Notes: generated by a model not told the origin, from the sequence alone. DNA of 64,000 nt from Liolophura sinensis (GCF_032854445.1 NC_088295.1:934501-998500), one strand, 5' to 3'; positions 22,342 through 37,300 are shown, counted from the first letter of the stretch. Numbers and translations are program-made.

Positions 22342-25300
22342 CTGAAAAAGGAAAACAAGGATCATAACACATCCATGACAGAATACTGCTGGTATTGCAG
22401 AGGACAGAATAACTCAGATATACTTGTACTGGCACTAAGGACAGATTACAAAATAAATTCAAGCTAATGGTACTGCAAATTAAAGATGGTACACAATAAC
22501 TCGGATCTACATGTACTAGTACTGCAAACAGATGGCAGCAGAGACTAACTACACGTACTGCAAATACAGGACAGTACAGACTACCTCAGATCTACTTGTA
22601 CTGCACATAGCGGACAGTACAGGCAAACTCAGATCCACTGGTACTGCAAATAGAGGGCAGCACAGACTAACTCAGATCCACTGGTACTGCAAAAAGAGGG
22701 CAGCACAGACTAAATCAGATCTATTCGTACTGCAAATAGAGGGCAGCACAGACTAAATCAGATCTATTCGTACTGCAAATACAGGACAGTACAGACTAAC
22801 TCAGATCTACTTGTACTGCATATAGAGGACAGTACAGACTAACTCTGATCTACTGGTACTGCAAATAGAGGGCAGCACAGACTAACTCAGATCTACTGGT
22901 ATTGCAAATAGAGGACAGCACTGCCTAACTCAGATATACTGGTACTGCACAGAGGACAGTACAGACTAACTCAGATCTATTGGTACTGCAAATACAAGAC
23001 AGTACAGACTAAATCAGATCTACTTGTATTGCACATAGGGAAAGTACAGACTAAATCAGATCTACTGGTACTGCAAATAGAGCACAGTACAGACTACCTC
23101 AGACCTACAGGTACTGCAAAAAGAAAGCAGTATAGATTACCTCAGATCTACTGGTACTGCAAATAGAGGACAGTACAGACTAACTCCGGCCTACTAGTAT
23201 TGCAAATAGTAGACAGAGTTCAGAATAACTGGCACTGAGGACAGGGTACGGAGTAACTAGCAATGAGGACACGGTACGGAGTAACTAGCACTGAGGACAG
23301 GGTACTGATTAACTGGCACAGAGGACAGGGTACAGAGTAAATGGCACTGAGGACAGGGTACCGGGTAACTGGCACTGGGGACAAGGTACAGAGTAACTGG
23401 CACTGAGGAGAGGGTACAGAGTAACTGGCACTGAGGACAGGGTGCCAAGTAACTGGCACTGAGGACAGGGTGCCGAGTAACTGACACTGAGGAGAGGGTA
23501 CAGAGTAACTGGCACTGAGGAGAGGGTACAGGGAAACTGGCACTGAGGACAGGATGTACAGAGTAACTGGCACTGAGGAGAGGGCGTACAGAGTAACTGC
23601 CACTGAGGACAGGGTACGGAGTAACTGGCACTGAGGACAAGGTACCGAGTAACTGGCACTGAGGACAGAGTACTGATTAAATGGCACAGAGGACAGGGTA
23701 CCGAGTAACTGGCACTGAGGACAGGGTACCGGGTAACAGGCACTGAGAACAGGGTACCAAGTAACTGGCACTGAGGACAGGGTACAGAGTAACTGGCAAT
23801 GAGGACAGGGTACAGGGAAACTGGCACTGAGGACAGGATGTACAGAGTAACTGGCACTGAGGAGAGGGTACAGGGTAACTGCCACTGAGGAGAGGGTACA
23901 GGGTAACTGGCACTGAGGACAGAGTGTACAGAGTAACTGGACAGGGTACAGAGTAACTGGCACTGACAGGGTACAGAGTAACTGGCACTGAGGACAGGGT
24001 GTACAGAGTAACTGGCACTGAGGAGAAGGTACAGGGTAACTGGCACTGAGGAAAGGGTACAGGGTAACTGGCACTGAGGACAGAGTGTACAGAGTAACTG
24101 GACAGGGTACAGAGCAACTGGCACTGAGGACAGGGTACAGAGTAACTGGCACTGAGGAGAGGGTGTACAGAGTAACTGGACAGGGTACAGACTGGTGTAC
24201 AGAGTAACTGGCACTGAGGACAGAGTACCGAGTAACTGGCACTGAGCACAGGGTACAGAGTAACTGGCACTGAGGACAGGGTACAGAGTAACTGGCACTG
24301 AGGACAGGGTGCTGAGTAACTAGCACTGAGGAGAGGGTACAGGGTAACTGGCACTGAGGACAGGGTACAGAGTAACTGGCACTGAGGACAGGGTACCGAG
24401 TAACTGGCACTGAGGACAGGATACTGGGTAACTGGCACTGAGGACAGGGTACAGAGTAACTGGCACTGAGGACAGGGTACAGAGTAACTGGCACTGAGGA
24501 CAGGGTACAGAGTAACTGGCACTGAGGAGAGGGTACATAGTAACTGGCACTGAGGACAGGGTGCTGAGTAACTGGCACTGAGGACAGGGTGCTGAGTAAC
24601 TGGCACTGAGGACAGGGTGCCGAGTAACTGGCAGTGAGGAGAAGGTACAGGGTAACTGGCACTGAAGAGAGGGTACAGGGTAACTGGCACTGAGGAAAGG
24701 GTACAGGGTAACTGGCACTGAGGACAGGGTGTACAGAGTAACTGGACAGGGTACAGAGCAACTGGCACTGAGGACAGGGTACAGGGTAACTGGCACTGAG
24801 GAGAGGGTGTACAGAGTAACTGGACAGGGTACAGACTGGTGTACAGAGTAACTGGACAGGGTACAGAGTAACTGGCACTGAGGACAGAGTACCGAGTAAC
24901 TGGCACTGAGGACAAGGTACCGGGTAACTGGCACTGAGGAGAGGGTACAGGGAAACTGGCACTGAGGACAGGGTACAGAGTAACTGGCACTGAGGACAGG
25001 GTACCGAGTAACTGGCACTGAGGACAGGGTGCTGAGTTACTAGCACTGAGGAGAGGGTACAGGGTAACTGGCACTGAGGACAGGGTACCGAGTAACTGGC
25101 ACTGAGGACAGGGTACCGAGTAACTGGCACTGAGGACAGGATACTGGGTAACTAAACTGGCACTGAGGACAGGGTGCCGAGTAACTGGCACAGAGGACAG
25201 GGTACAGAGTAACTGGCACTGAGAACAGAGTACCGAGTGACTGGCACTGAGGACAGGGTACCGAGTAACTGGCACTGAGGACAAGATGTACAGAGTAACT

Positions 25301-28300
25301 GGCACTGAAGACAGGGTACAGAGTAACTGTGATATAACTACATGTATTATTAGCAGAACGTATGATACATTTTAGTGTTCAACTCCATGCTAATGTCTAC
25401 TGGACTGTACTGACTGAGAGATGGTCACACTAACACCACTCGGCAAGGACACCCACACAACTGCACTCCAAAGTCACAGTAGAAAACAATCCATAAAGGT
25501 AAGCTGAAGTCATGGATATGAGCTCTGCCTTAACAGAGAATAGGTGATGCGAAGCCACTTACCGCATCCAGTGTCGTCTGCTGTACAGAGTAATCCTCAA
25601 TGGCAAGGTTGTGCTTCTGTCTCTCCAAGTGGCCAAAGATGTTAGGAAGGTGAGCACTTTCCAGAGGAATGGCAAACTCCAGCGTGCCATTGTGCTGGTC
25701 CTGAGAAAAACAACAGTATACATGTATGTACACTCATTCTCACCATTACATATCATCACCCCTTCCCACTGAGGCACCATCTGATCACTATGTGTCATCA
25801 CATCTGACCAGGGAGTCACAGTCTAATCATTACACGTCATCACCCCTTCCCACTGAGTCACCATCTGATCACTATGTGTCATCACATCTGACCAGGGAGT
25901 CTCAGTCTAATCATTACACGTCATCAAACCCGAGCTGTGGGTCACAGTCTAATCATTACACGTCATCACCCCTTCCCACTGAGTCACCATCTGATCACTA
26001 TGTGTCATCACATCTGACCAGGGAGTCACAGTCTAATCATTACACGTCATCACACCCGACCGGTGGTTCACAGTCTAATCATTATACGTCATCACCCCTT
26101 CCCACTGAGTCACCATCTCACATCTGACCAGGCAGTCACAGTCTAATCATTACACGTCACCACACCCGACCTGTGGGTCACAGTCTAATCATTACACGTC
26201 ATCACCCCGTCCCACTGAGTCACCATCTGATCACTATGTGTCATCACATCTGACCAGGGAGTCACAGTCTAATCATTACACGTCATCACACCCGACCGGT
26301 GGGTCACAGTCTAACCATTACACGTCATCACCCCTTCCCACTGAGTCACCATCTGATCACTATGTGTCATCACATCTGACCAGGGAGTCAGTCTAATCAT
26401 TACACGTCATCACACCCGACCTGTGGGTCACAGTCTAATCATTACACGTCATCACCCCTTCCCACTGAGTCACCATCTGATCACTATGTGTCATCACATC
26501 TGACCAGGGAGTCAGTCTAATCATTACACATCATCACACCCGACCTGTGGGTCACAGTCTAACCGTTACACGTCATCACCCCTTCCCACTGAGTCACCAT
26601 CTGATCACTATGTGTCATCACATCTGACCAGGGAGTCAGTCTAATCATTACACGTCATCACACCCGACCGGTGGGTCACAGTCTAATCATTACACATCAT
26701 CACCCCTTCCCACTGAGTCACCATCTGATCACTATGTGTCATCACATCTGACAAGGGAGTCACAGTCTAATCATTACACATCATCACCCCTTCCCACTGA
26801 GTCACCATCTGATCACTATGTGTCATCACATCTGACCAGGGAGTCACATTCTAATCATTACACGTCATCACACCCGACCTGTGGGTCACAGTCTAACCAT
26901 TACACGTCATCACCCCTTCACACTGAGTCCCCATCTCATCACTATGTGTCATCACACCCGGCCTGTGGGTCACAGTCTAATCATTACACATCATCACACC
27001 CGACCTGTGGGTCACAGTCTAACCATTACACATCATCACATCTGACCAGTGAGTCACAGTTTAATCATTACACGTCATCACATCTGACCAGGGAGTCACA
27101 GTCTAATCATTACACGTCATCACACCCGACCTGTGGGTCACAGTCTAATCATTCCACGTCATCACCCCTTCCCACTGAGTCACCATCTGATCACAATGTG
27201 TCATCACATCTGACCAGGGAGTCAGTCTAATCATTACACGTCATCACACCCGGCCGGTGGGTCACAGTCTAATCATTACACATCATCACCCCTTCCCACT
27301 GAGTCACCATCTGATCACTATGTGTCATCACATCTGACAAGGGAGTCACAGTCTAATCATTACACATCATCACCCCTTCCCACTGAGTCACCATCTGATC
27401 ACTATGTGTCATCACATCTGACCAGGGAGTCACATTCTAATCATTACACGTCATCACACCCGACCTGTGGGTCACAGTCTAACCATTACACGTCATCACC
27501 CCTTCCCACTGAGTCACCATCTCATCACTATGTGTCATCACACCCGGCCTGTGGGTCACAGTCTAATCATTACACATCATCACACCCGACCTGTGGGTCA
27601 CAGTCTAACCATTACACATCATCACATCTGACCAGTGAGTCCCAGTCTAACCACTACACATCATCACATCTGACCAGGGAGTCACAGTCTAATTATTACA
27701 TGTCATCACTCCCGACCGGTGGGTCACAGTCATCACCCCTTCCCACTGAGTCACAATCTGATCACTGTGTGTCATCGCATCTGACCAGTGAGTCACAGTC
27801 TAATCATTATGTGTCATCACACCTGACGTGAGTCAGTCTGACAATTACGTGTCATCACACCTGACCAGGGAGATGAACGTTTACTTCGGTTACAAAAACT
27901 GTTCTTCCCCGATGCCCTCTGACAGGTTGACAAAACAAACACGACATTTACAAGTAAATATTAACAGTGACCAGACAAATAGTTTGCACACATAACGGTA
28001 TCAACAGTAGCCATAGATTCAGTAATTTTGCTATACAAAGCAATGCAAAAAGAACACAATCAGCAAAGCACAGATTACAATCAGGATATTAACTGTGTAT
28101 ATACTGAAAATGGGTTTTTAAGCATTTTCATTTTGTTTTTCAAAAATGGTCAAATGAAACTTTTTACAGAAGGCTTTTGGAGATTTTGACTCTTTAAGTC
28201 CCTTTGTAATGAATTCCACAGTTTTGGACCACTGTATGAAAGGCTTTGTTTGACGTACTTTGAGGAGGGGAATGGCACTTGGAGACTACCATTTGTGGTT

Positions 28301-31300
28301 GATCGGAGATGTTTTGTAGTTGCTGAGTTGGCAGGTTTAAATAGTGTATTCAGGTATGTTGGGCACTGGGCACAGGTATGTTGGGCACTATCTTATACAT
28401 GTAGGCTCCTGTTTGCTGGGAAGTTTTGTCTCGGATACAGAGCCAGCTGAGTTGCTTGAAAAGGTTGGAGGTTGGTGTTAAATAAGGGCCATTTAATATT
28501 AGTCTAGCTGCTCTCTTTTGAAGCTTTGAGAATCTTTCTATCTGATACTTGCTGGTATATCCCCAGATCATGCAACAGCAGTTCATATGTGGCAGAATGA
28601 AGGAGTTGTATTACAGAATTTTTGCATTTTTTTTTTCAATATGTGTTAGTTCCTGTATAATACACCAAGTTTGATTGTGATCTTTTCACAGACAAAATCA
28701 ACATGGGAATTCCAGTTAAGGCTTTGATTAATATGAAGACCAAGAATTTTGTCAAATTGTACGCATTTAAGATTTGAGTTGCTTGCTCTAATGTTAATAC
28801 GAGTGTCTGGTTTATGTAATTCATGTTCAGTGCCTAAAATTAGAATTGTTGACTTGTCAGTATTAACAAACATTTCATTGTAGTCATGCCGCCTCTCGAT
28901 TTGTTCCATGTCCTGATTCATAGCAGCTTCTAATTCTGTTAGATTTGTGCCATGGTTATATACAGTGCTGTCATCAGCATACAAGTCAATTGTACTCATG
29001 GTTGGGCATAACAACAGGTCATTTACATAAATTATAAATAACAGGGTACCTAGAATGGACCCCTGGGGCACACTAGATTCCACAGGCAGAGGATCGGACA
29101 TGTGACCATCTAGGCAAACAAACTGTTTGTGGTCAAGAAGGTATGATTTCATGAGTTTTAGAGCAGTATTCTCAAGTTTGTAAAGTTTATGTTTTTGTAA
29201 AATGATATCTTGATTAATTGTATCAAAGGCTTTTTGAAAATCAAGCTTGGCACAAGCTACAAAATGTACTTGGTCAACTGAAGCTAGGCATGATTCCACC
29301 ATTTTTGTCAATGCATTTTACCCGCTTGGATAGCACAGTTGGTAGAGCGTCCGCTTTGGGGAGCAGTAGATTCAGGATCAATCCTGGGTCGAGTCACACC
29401 CAAGACTTTAAAAGAGGAAGCTGTAACTTCCTCGCTTGGCGTTCAGCATGAAGGGATAGTGCAACGACTGGTTGACCCGTATCAGTATAATGGCTAGGGC
29501 GGGGCGGCTTACTTGCCTTCGGTGAGTTGCCTCAGTGAAGCAGGACTAGATAAAAGAGCGGTGGAAATCCGTCCTGCGACAAGGAGGCACATATACGCCC
29601 TAAGGATTCCTTTGTCGTCATATGACTGAAAAATTGTTGAGTACGACGTTAAACCCCAAGCATGCACTCACTCACTCAATGCATTTTGGCAGGAGTGCTG
29701 TGTTCGGAACCCTGACTGTCCTTCGCATAGTAGGTTGAAAGTGGTCAGATAATTGTACAGGTGTATTCAGGGGCATTCTCAAAATCTTTTTGGGTGTGAT
29801 ATTGATCCCATAACTTTCTAGCATTGACAGTTTCTTCATCTTTCAACAATTTTGGCAGATTTTTATCTGGAGTGTCTTCAAACTGTACAGTTGACCATGG
29901 CTTGTCAAGTAAATCTGATAAAAAAAGATTCTATATTCAAGTTTTTTAGATTTCCATATTTAACTTGTTGGTTTGCGAACCAGATTTTGTTTTTTTGCTT
30001 TTATATACCAAGCATACAGGATAGTTGTCACTTATTGCTATTTTGGGGACATTTGTTTTTATGACTTTTTATGGGTTTGTAACAAACCTGATCTATCAAT
30101 GTGTTTGTCGTATTTGTTACTCTGGTTGCTTCTGTGATAACCTGCTGAAGTTGATATGTTCTAAAGGTTCCCATAGCTTACATGTATTTTTTACACTTAA
30201 GAGATCATAGTTGAAATCTCCAGATAGAATAATTTCTTTGGATTCTGTAGAAGCAGTGTCCATCATTTGTTCAAAATCCTCTAACCACGCAACCCTGGAG
30301 CCTGGTGATCTGTATATAAATACAATTAGTACACGTTTGGCATGGGTAACTTCACTTTCAATCCAGACCACTTCTAGTTTTTCAGACTCGAGATCTCTGC
30401 GATATTTAGACTTGATATTTTCATTTATAAATAGAGCAATTCCCCCTCCCTGTTTAAGCGGTCTATCCTTTCTTGCCAGTTCGAAGCCGCTAATATTTAT
30501 AAGTTTCTCTTGGTCTCTTTTCTTGAGGAAAGTTTCTGTGCAGGCAAATATGTCTGCTTCGTTGGATGTGGTTGAAAGAATTGATCTGAGTTCATCAATT
30601 TTTGGTTTTATATGTAGAATGTTAAGGTGACATATTTTTAGACCTTTTGAAAGTAGCCCAAGGACATTTGGAAAATGGTGAAAATTGAGGCTGTTCAGTT
30701 TGAAATAATTACATGTCCAACCCTTGCTACACTGATCAGAACCAGAAGCATTTACAGTATTTACTTTCAGACCATCAGCATAATCATAGATATTCATATA
30801 CTGTAAACATTGCTAACTCCTAATGTATTCATATATATACACATACGTTTAAATACACTAAGGTCAGTCACAGGCGTGTCCAGCCTGACCTGGTTTCTCT
30901 GGTCACTGCTATCACAGTAATTGACCGTATGCTCTTCAGTGACAGCACTGTCAATAATGCTGGACGTACTGGATATGTCACATTGTCTGTAGTTTTCTTG
31001 AACTTCAGACCCACTTTGACACAATGTACTCCGGCCACAGTTATCACAAGTTTTACATTGTTTGTAGTTGGGAAAATGTGTAGGTAAATCACCCAATTCA
31101 TGCAGCTGTACGCGTGGTTTTGTCTTATCACAGTTTTTATCACTTATAATGTTGTCGGCTTTGATTGTAGCACTGGAATCTGATGACCTGTGATCACTCG
31201 CAAAAAAAGTTCATTTGTACAGTAATCACAGAGTTCTTGAAGGGATGAGAAATGTTTAAAAATGACAAAATGAGGTTTTACACAGTTAGTTTGAGGCACA

Positions 31301-34300
31301 TCTCCCTGGGACTTTTGTGGCATATCCTGGCCGGATTTTCAGCATCTGAGACAGCGATTTACCTTGTGCTCTGGCATGTTACAGTCGCGGCAAATTACGG
31401 GATGCCTGGTTTCACTTGGGTATGTTTGGTTTCCCCACAGTTGTGACACTGGGGGCCATTCGTGTCATATGTCCTCTGCCCTTCTTTCACACGTTGGTTT
31501 GGCAATATCTTGGAGACAGAGTTCCATGTGGACTCAAGTGGAGTCTGTCACCGACCAGAAGAGACCAATTTATTCTGCCGTCAGTGAAGAGAAATTCCTT
31601 GTCACTTTCTACAAAGGGTATGTTGTAGCCAGAACATAGTTTATGTAGTTCCCTGTTGACATTAGAAATCATTCTATTTGTCTATTTCGAGTCCATTCTC
31701 GGAAGCAAGCTTGTCACAATGATTTTGGTATTAGGGGATTAGTTATAGATGTGGTTTACATGGGAATCATAGCCACAGAGCACCTGCTCAGTTCCGAGCT
31801 CTGCTGAGCAGCTGTTTGTTCCCACATGGATGATGATCCTCTCATACTTGTTCAGAGGCCTCATTTCGCACAGATTGTCCTTAACCTCATTGATCCTGGC
31901 TACTCAAAGAGTTTTTAGAGTGACATTTTTCTGAAGACCTTTGTGTGTTATACCTTGAAGTAAGGACTCCCCTATAACTAATACCGATAACAGTCCCAGA
32001 AAGCCACCTGTCTCACTATCTCCACTCTCACTGTCTTACTTTGGGTGTCACGGTTTGGGGTCCTTTGGGCTTCACTCCACAAACCATGATGAAGCCATGA
32101 CAAATCATCTCACCTGACCAAGTAAGTTGCTGTATGATCATTATGTGTCATCACATCTGACCAGTGAGTCACAGTCTGATCATTACATGTCATCACATCT
32201 CACAGTGGATCAAAGTCTGATTATTACGTGTCATCGCATCTGACCAGTGAGTCACAATCTAATCACTACGTGTCATCACATCTGACCACTGAGTCACAAT
32301 CTAATCACTACGTGTCATCACATCTGACCAGTGAGCAATAGTCTGATAATTACGTGTCATCACATCTGACCAGTGAGTCACAGTCTGATCATTACATGTC
32401 ATCACATCTGACAGTGGATCACAGTCTGATTATTACATGTCATCACATCTCACAGTGGATCAAAGTCTGATTATTACGTGTCATCGCATCTGACCAGTGA
32501 GTCACAATCTAATCACTACGTGTCATCACATCTGACCACTGAGTCACAATCTAATCACTACGTGTCATCACATCTGACCAGTGAGCAATAGTCTGATAAT
32601 TACGTGTCATCACATCTGACCAGTGAGTCACAGTCTGATCATTACATGTCATCACATCTGACAGTGGATCACAGTCTGATTATTACATGTCATCGCATGT
32701 GACCAGTGAGTCACAGTCTCATCACTATGTGTCATCACATCTGACCAGTGAGTCACAATCTAATCACTACATGTCATCACATGTGACCAGTGAGCAATAG
32801 TCTGATAATTATGTGTCATCATATCTGACCAGTGAGTCACAGTCTGATGAGTACTTGTCATCACATCTGATCCGTGAGTCACAGTCCCATCACTATGTGC
32901 CATCACACCTGGCCAAGTGAGTCATCAAACCAACCTCCAAACAAGTTTGAATGTAATCAGTTCAAGAGATAAAAAATCTAGCGTATTGAGAGTTTCACAA
33001 ACAAATGTACTATGCTGAGAGACTACTGTACAAAAGGCATACATGTGCATGTGCAGTGTATGTCCTACTTTACCTTGAGATGGGTTCCAGGGAATGTGTT
33101 TACCATGAACTGTACCACGACATGGGCATTTGACGGAGGGCCTTTTACTTTGGTGATGACACTGTAGCCTTCACTGAACCTGTGAACATTATGCAATAAT
33201 GTAGTATATGTCAATGTGCAGCTAATACAGGCTAGAACTTGATCAACATCACACATAAGTACATCCACAGCCAATGCAGACTGGAACCTGATAACATTAC
33301 ACATAAGCACATCCACAGCTAATGCAGACTGGAACCTGATAACATTACACATAAGCACATCCACAGCTAATGCAGACTGGAACCTGATAACATTACACAT
33401 AAGTACATCCACAGCTAATGCAGACTGGAACCTGATAACATTACACATAAGCACACTCACAGCTAATGCAGACTGGAACGTGATAACATAACACATAAGC
33501 GCATCCACAGCTAATGCAGACTGGAACCTGATAACATTACACATAAGCACATCCACAGCTAATGCAGACTGGAACCTGATAACATTACACATAAGCACAT
33601 CCACAGCTAATGCAGACTGGAACCTGATAACATTACACATAAGCACATCCACAGTTAATGCAGACTGGAACCTGATAACATTACACATAAGCACATACAC
33701 AGCTAATGCAGACTGGACCTGATAACATAACACATAAGCACATCCACAGCTAATGCAGACTGGAACCTGATAACATTACACATAAGCACATCCACAGCTA
33801 ATGCGGACTGGAACCTGATAACATAACACATAAGTACATCCACAGCTAATGCAGACTGGAACCTGATAACATTACACATAAGCACATCCACAGCTAATGC
33901 AGACTGGAACCTGATAACATTACACATAAGCACATCCACAGCTAATGCAGACTGGAACCTGATAACATTACACATAAGCACATCCACAGCTAATGCAGAC
34001 TGGACCTGATAACATTACACATAAGCACATCCACAGCTAATGCAGACTGGAACCTGATAACATTACACATAAGCACATCCACAGCTAATGCAGACTGGAC
34101 CTGATAACATTACACATAAGCACATCCACAGCTAATGCAGACTGGAACCTGATAACATTACACATAAGCACATCCACAGCTAATGCAGACTGGACCTGAT
34201 AACATTACACATAAGCACATTCACAGCTAATGCAGACTGGAACCTGATAACATTACACATAAGCACATCCACAGCTAATGCAGACTGGAACCTGATAACA

Positions 34301-37300
34301 TTACACATAAGTACATCCACAGCTAATGCAGACTGGAACCTGATAACATTACACATAAGCACATCCACAGCTAATGCAGACTGGAACCTGATAACATTAC
34401 ACATAAGCACATCCACAGCTAATGTAGACTGGAACCTGATAACATTACACATAAGCACATCCACAGCTAATGCAGACTGGAACCTGATAACTTTACACAT
34501 AAGTACATCCACAGCTAATGCAGACTGGAACCTGATAACATTACACATAAGCACATCCACAGCTAATGCAGACTGGAACCTGATAACATTACACATAAGT
34601 ACATCCACAGCTAATGCAGATTGCTACTTTTGAATCAAACACAGGCAAAAGTTTAAAGACATTTTTGCACTCACTTGTGTTTAAGATGCTGTGGGCTTCC
34701 CATACAGACAAACCTTCCATTGACCATGATAGCCAGTCTGTTACAGAGAATATCACACTCTGCCATGCTGGAAGATAAGGGATAAACAGCTTATGTACAA
34801 GTATAGACACAGATGTTTAATAAGAGATGGAGGGTTACCTGTGAGGTGAGGGTGACAGAGATTCAACTGTGTGAGGTGAGAACGATGATGAAGGTTTATC
34901 TGTGTGACATGAGAATGATGTTGGAGGTTTACCCATGTGAGGTGAGAATGACAGGTTTACCTGTGTGAGGTGAGAATGACAGAGGTTTACCTGTGTGAGG
35001 TGAGAATGACAGAGGTTTACCTGTGTGAAGTTAGAACGATGATGAAGGTTTATCTGTGTGACATGAGAATGATGTTGGAGGTTTACCTATGTGAGGTGAG
35101 AATGACTGACATTTACCTGTGTGAGGTGAGGATGATGGAGGTTTACCTGTGTGAGGTGAGAACGACGACGGAGGTTTATCTGTGTGAAGTTAGAACGATA
35201 ATGAAGGTTTATCTGTGTGACATGAGAATGATGTTGGAAGTTTACCTATGTGAGGTGAGAATGACAGAGGTTTACCTGTGTGACATGAGAATGATGTTGG
35301 AAGTTTGCCTATGTGAGGTGAGAATGACAGAGGTTTACCTGTGTGAAGTGAGAACGATGATGGAAGTTTACCTATGTGACATGAGAATGATGTTGGACGT
35401 TTACCTATGTGACATGAGAATGATGTTGGACGTTTACCTATGTGAGGTGAGAATGACTGACGTTTACCTGTGTGAGGTGAGGATGATGGAGGTTTACCTG
35501 TGTGAGGTGAGAATGACTGACGTTTACCTGTGTGAGGTGAGGATGATGGAGGTTTACCTGTGTGCAGTGAGAGTGGCTGAGGTTTACCTGTGTGAGGTGA
35601 GAATGACAGAGGTTTACCTGTGTGAGGTGAGAACGACGACGGAGGTTTACCTGTGTGAAGTTAGAACGATGATGGAAGTTTATCTGTGTGACATGAGAAT
35701 GATGTTGGACGTTTACCTATGTGAGGTGAGAATGACTGACGTTTACCTGTGTGAGGTGACGATGATGGAGGTTTACCTGTGTGAAGTGAGAGTGGCTGAG
35801 GTTTACCAGTGTGAGGTGGGGATGATGGAAGTTTACCTGTGTGAAGTGAGGGTGGCTGAGGTTTACCTGTGTGAGGTGAGGATGATGGAGGTTTACCTGT
35901 GTGAAGCTAGAATGACTGACGTTTACCTGTGTGAGGTGAGAATGATGGAGGTTAACCTGTGTGAAGTGAGAGTGGCTGAGGTTTACCTGTGTGAGGTGAC
36001 GATGATGGAGGTTTACCTGTGTGAAGTGAGAGTGGCTGAGGTTTACCAGTGTGAGGTGGGGATGATGGAAGTTTACCTGTGTGAAGTGAGGGTGGCTGAG
36101 GTTTACCTGTGTGAGGTGAGGATGATGGAGGTTTACTAGTGTGAAGCTAGAGTGACTGACATTTACCTGTGTGAGGTGAGAATGATGGAGGTTAACCTGT
36201 GTGAAGTGAGAGTGGCTGAGGTTTACCTGTGTGAGGTGAGGATGATGGAGGTTTACCTGTGTGAAGTGAGAGTGGCTGAGGTTTACCAGTGTGAGGTGGG
36301 GATGATGGAAGTTTACCTGTGTGAAGTGAGAGTGGCTGAGGTTTACCTGTGTGAGGTGAGGATGATGGAGGTTTACTTGTGTGAAGTGAGAGTGGCTGAG
36401 GTTTACCTGTGTGAAGTGAGGATGATGGAGGTTTACCTGTGTGAAGTGAGAGTGGCTGAGGTTTACCTGTGTGAGGTGAGAATGATGGAGGTTTACTTGT
36501 GTGAAGTGAGAGTGGCTGAGGTTTACCTGTGTGAGGTGAGGATGATGGAGGTTTACTTGTGTGAAGTGAGAGTGGCTGAGGTTTACCTGTGTGAAGTGAG
36601 GATGATGGAGGTTTACCTGTGTGAAGTGAGAGTGGCTGAGGTTTACCTGTGTGAGGTGAGAATGATGGAGGTTTACTTGTGTGAAGTGAGAGTGGCTAAG
36701 GTTTACCTGTGTGAGGTGAGAATCACTGAGGTTTACCTGTGTGAGGTGAGAATGATGGAGGTTTACTTGTGTGAAGTGAGAGTGGCTGAGGTTTACCTGT
36801 GTGAAGCGAGAGTGGCTAAGGTTTACCTGTGTGAGGTGAGAATCACTGAGGTTTACCTGTGTGAGGTGAGAATGATGGAGGTGCCGCCTTTCACCAGGTC
36901 TAGGATAAGGTTCCACACCAGTCTCTTGTTGACAGGATCCATACCAGCTGTAGGCTCATCCTGTAGGATATACTTAGAAGAGTTAGGATATCGAAACAGT
37001 AAACTCATCAAAAAGGAATACCAGACATATCACTCTCTTTACTTGCTACAGTGTATATTTAGCAAATAAAATTATTCCCACAATACAAACATAAAACAGG
37101 TGCAGAATACATGGTATAACAACTCATGAATTATCATGGCTCACCAACCATATACTATAGTTATACTTCCTTCCCTCGATACTTAAAACTTGAATAGACG
37201 ATAAAATAATGCTGATAGTTTAAAATGACCACACATAACTGAAAAAAAAAACAGTTTAATCTGATAGGAATCCTTCCAAATGATGCCTCTAATTAACATA

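Larger units (their letters stand above)
27873..32103 (-). mobile_element. Degenerate CR1/L2-like non-LTR retrotransposon inserted in the 42-bp array
   Basis: In minus-strand order: an SGNH/GDSL-esterase-like ORF1 region (32010-31490), a Cys/His-rich spacer, an AP endonuclease (30797-29950), an RT remnant (29730-28150) and about 280 bp of 3' end. Both sides are the same minisatellite. The repeat phrase tcatc(a/t)cacctgacca occurs at both borders, as expected of a target duplication but ambiguous within a repeat. Stops, frameshifts and an internal deletion show it is dead. Family placement rests on the domain order and on the C-terminal [10 protein letters not shown] and [13 protein letters not shown] motifs; it could be another Jockey-superfamily clade. 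Confidence 0.88.

Noticed and set aside
23220-25305. 636- and 542-codon minus-strand open frames ([14 protein letters not shown] repeats)
   Set aside because: Pure translation of the 28-bp intronic array; several overlapping frames are equally open, there is no start context, and splice-supported ABCA exons flank it.
29320-29400. tRNA gene
   Set aside because: A tRNA-like head with box A and B, but no full cloverleaf, followed by a SINE body, tail and target duplication. The same reasoning applies to 41741-41839.
30211-30630. Plus-strand 139-codon frame
   Set aside because: Antisense shadow of the LINE endonuclease.
34970-37069. Long frames on both strands in the 30-bp array ([10 protein letters not shown] and HLTQVNL repeats)
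   Set aside because: Period-three artefact; the true coding frame of this sequence ends at the exon donor and hits TAA at once.
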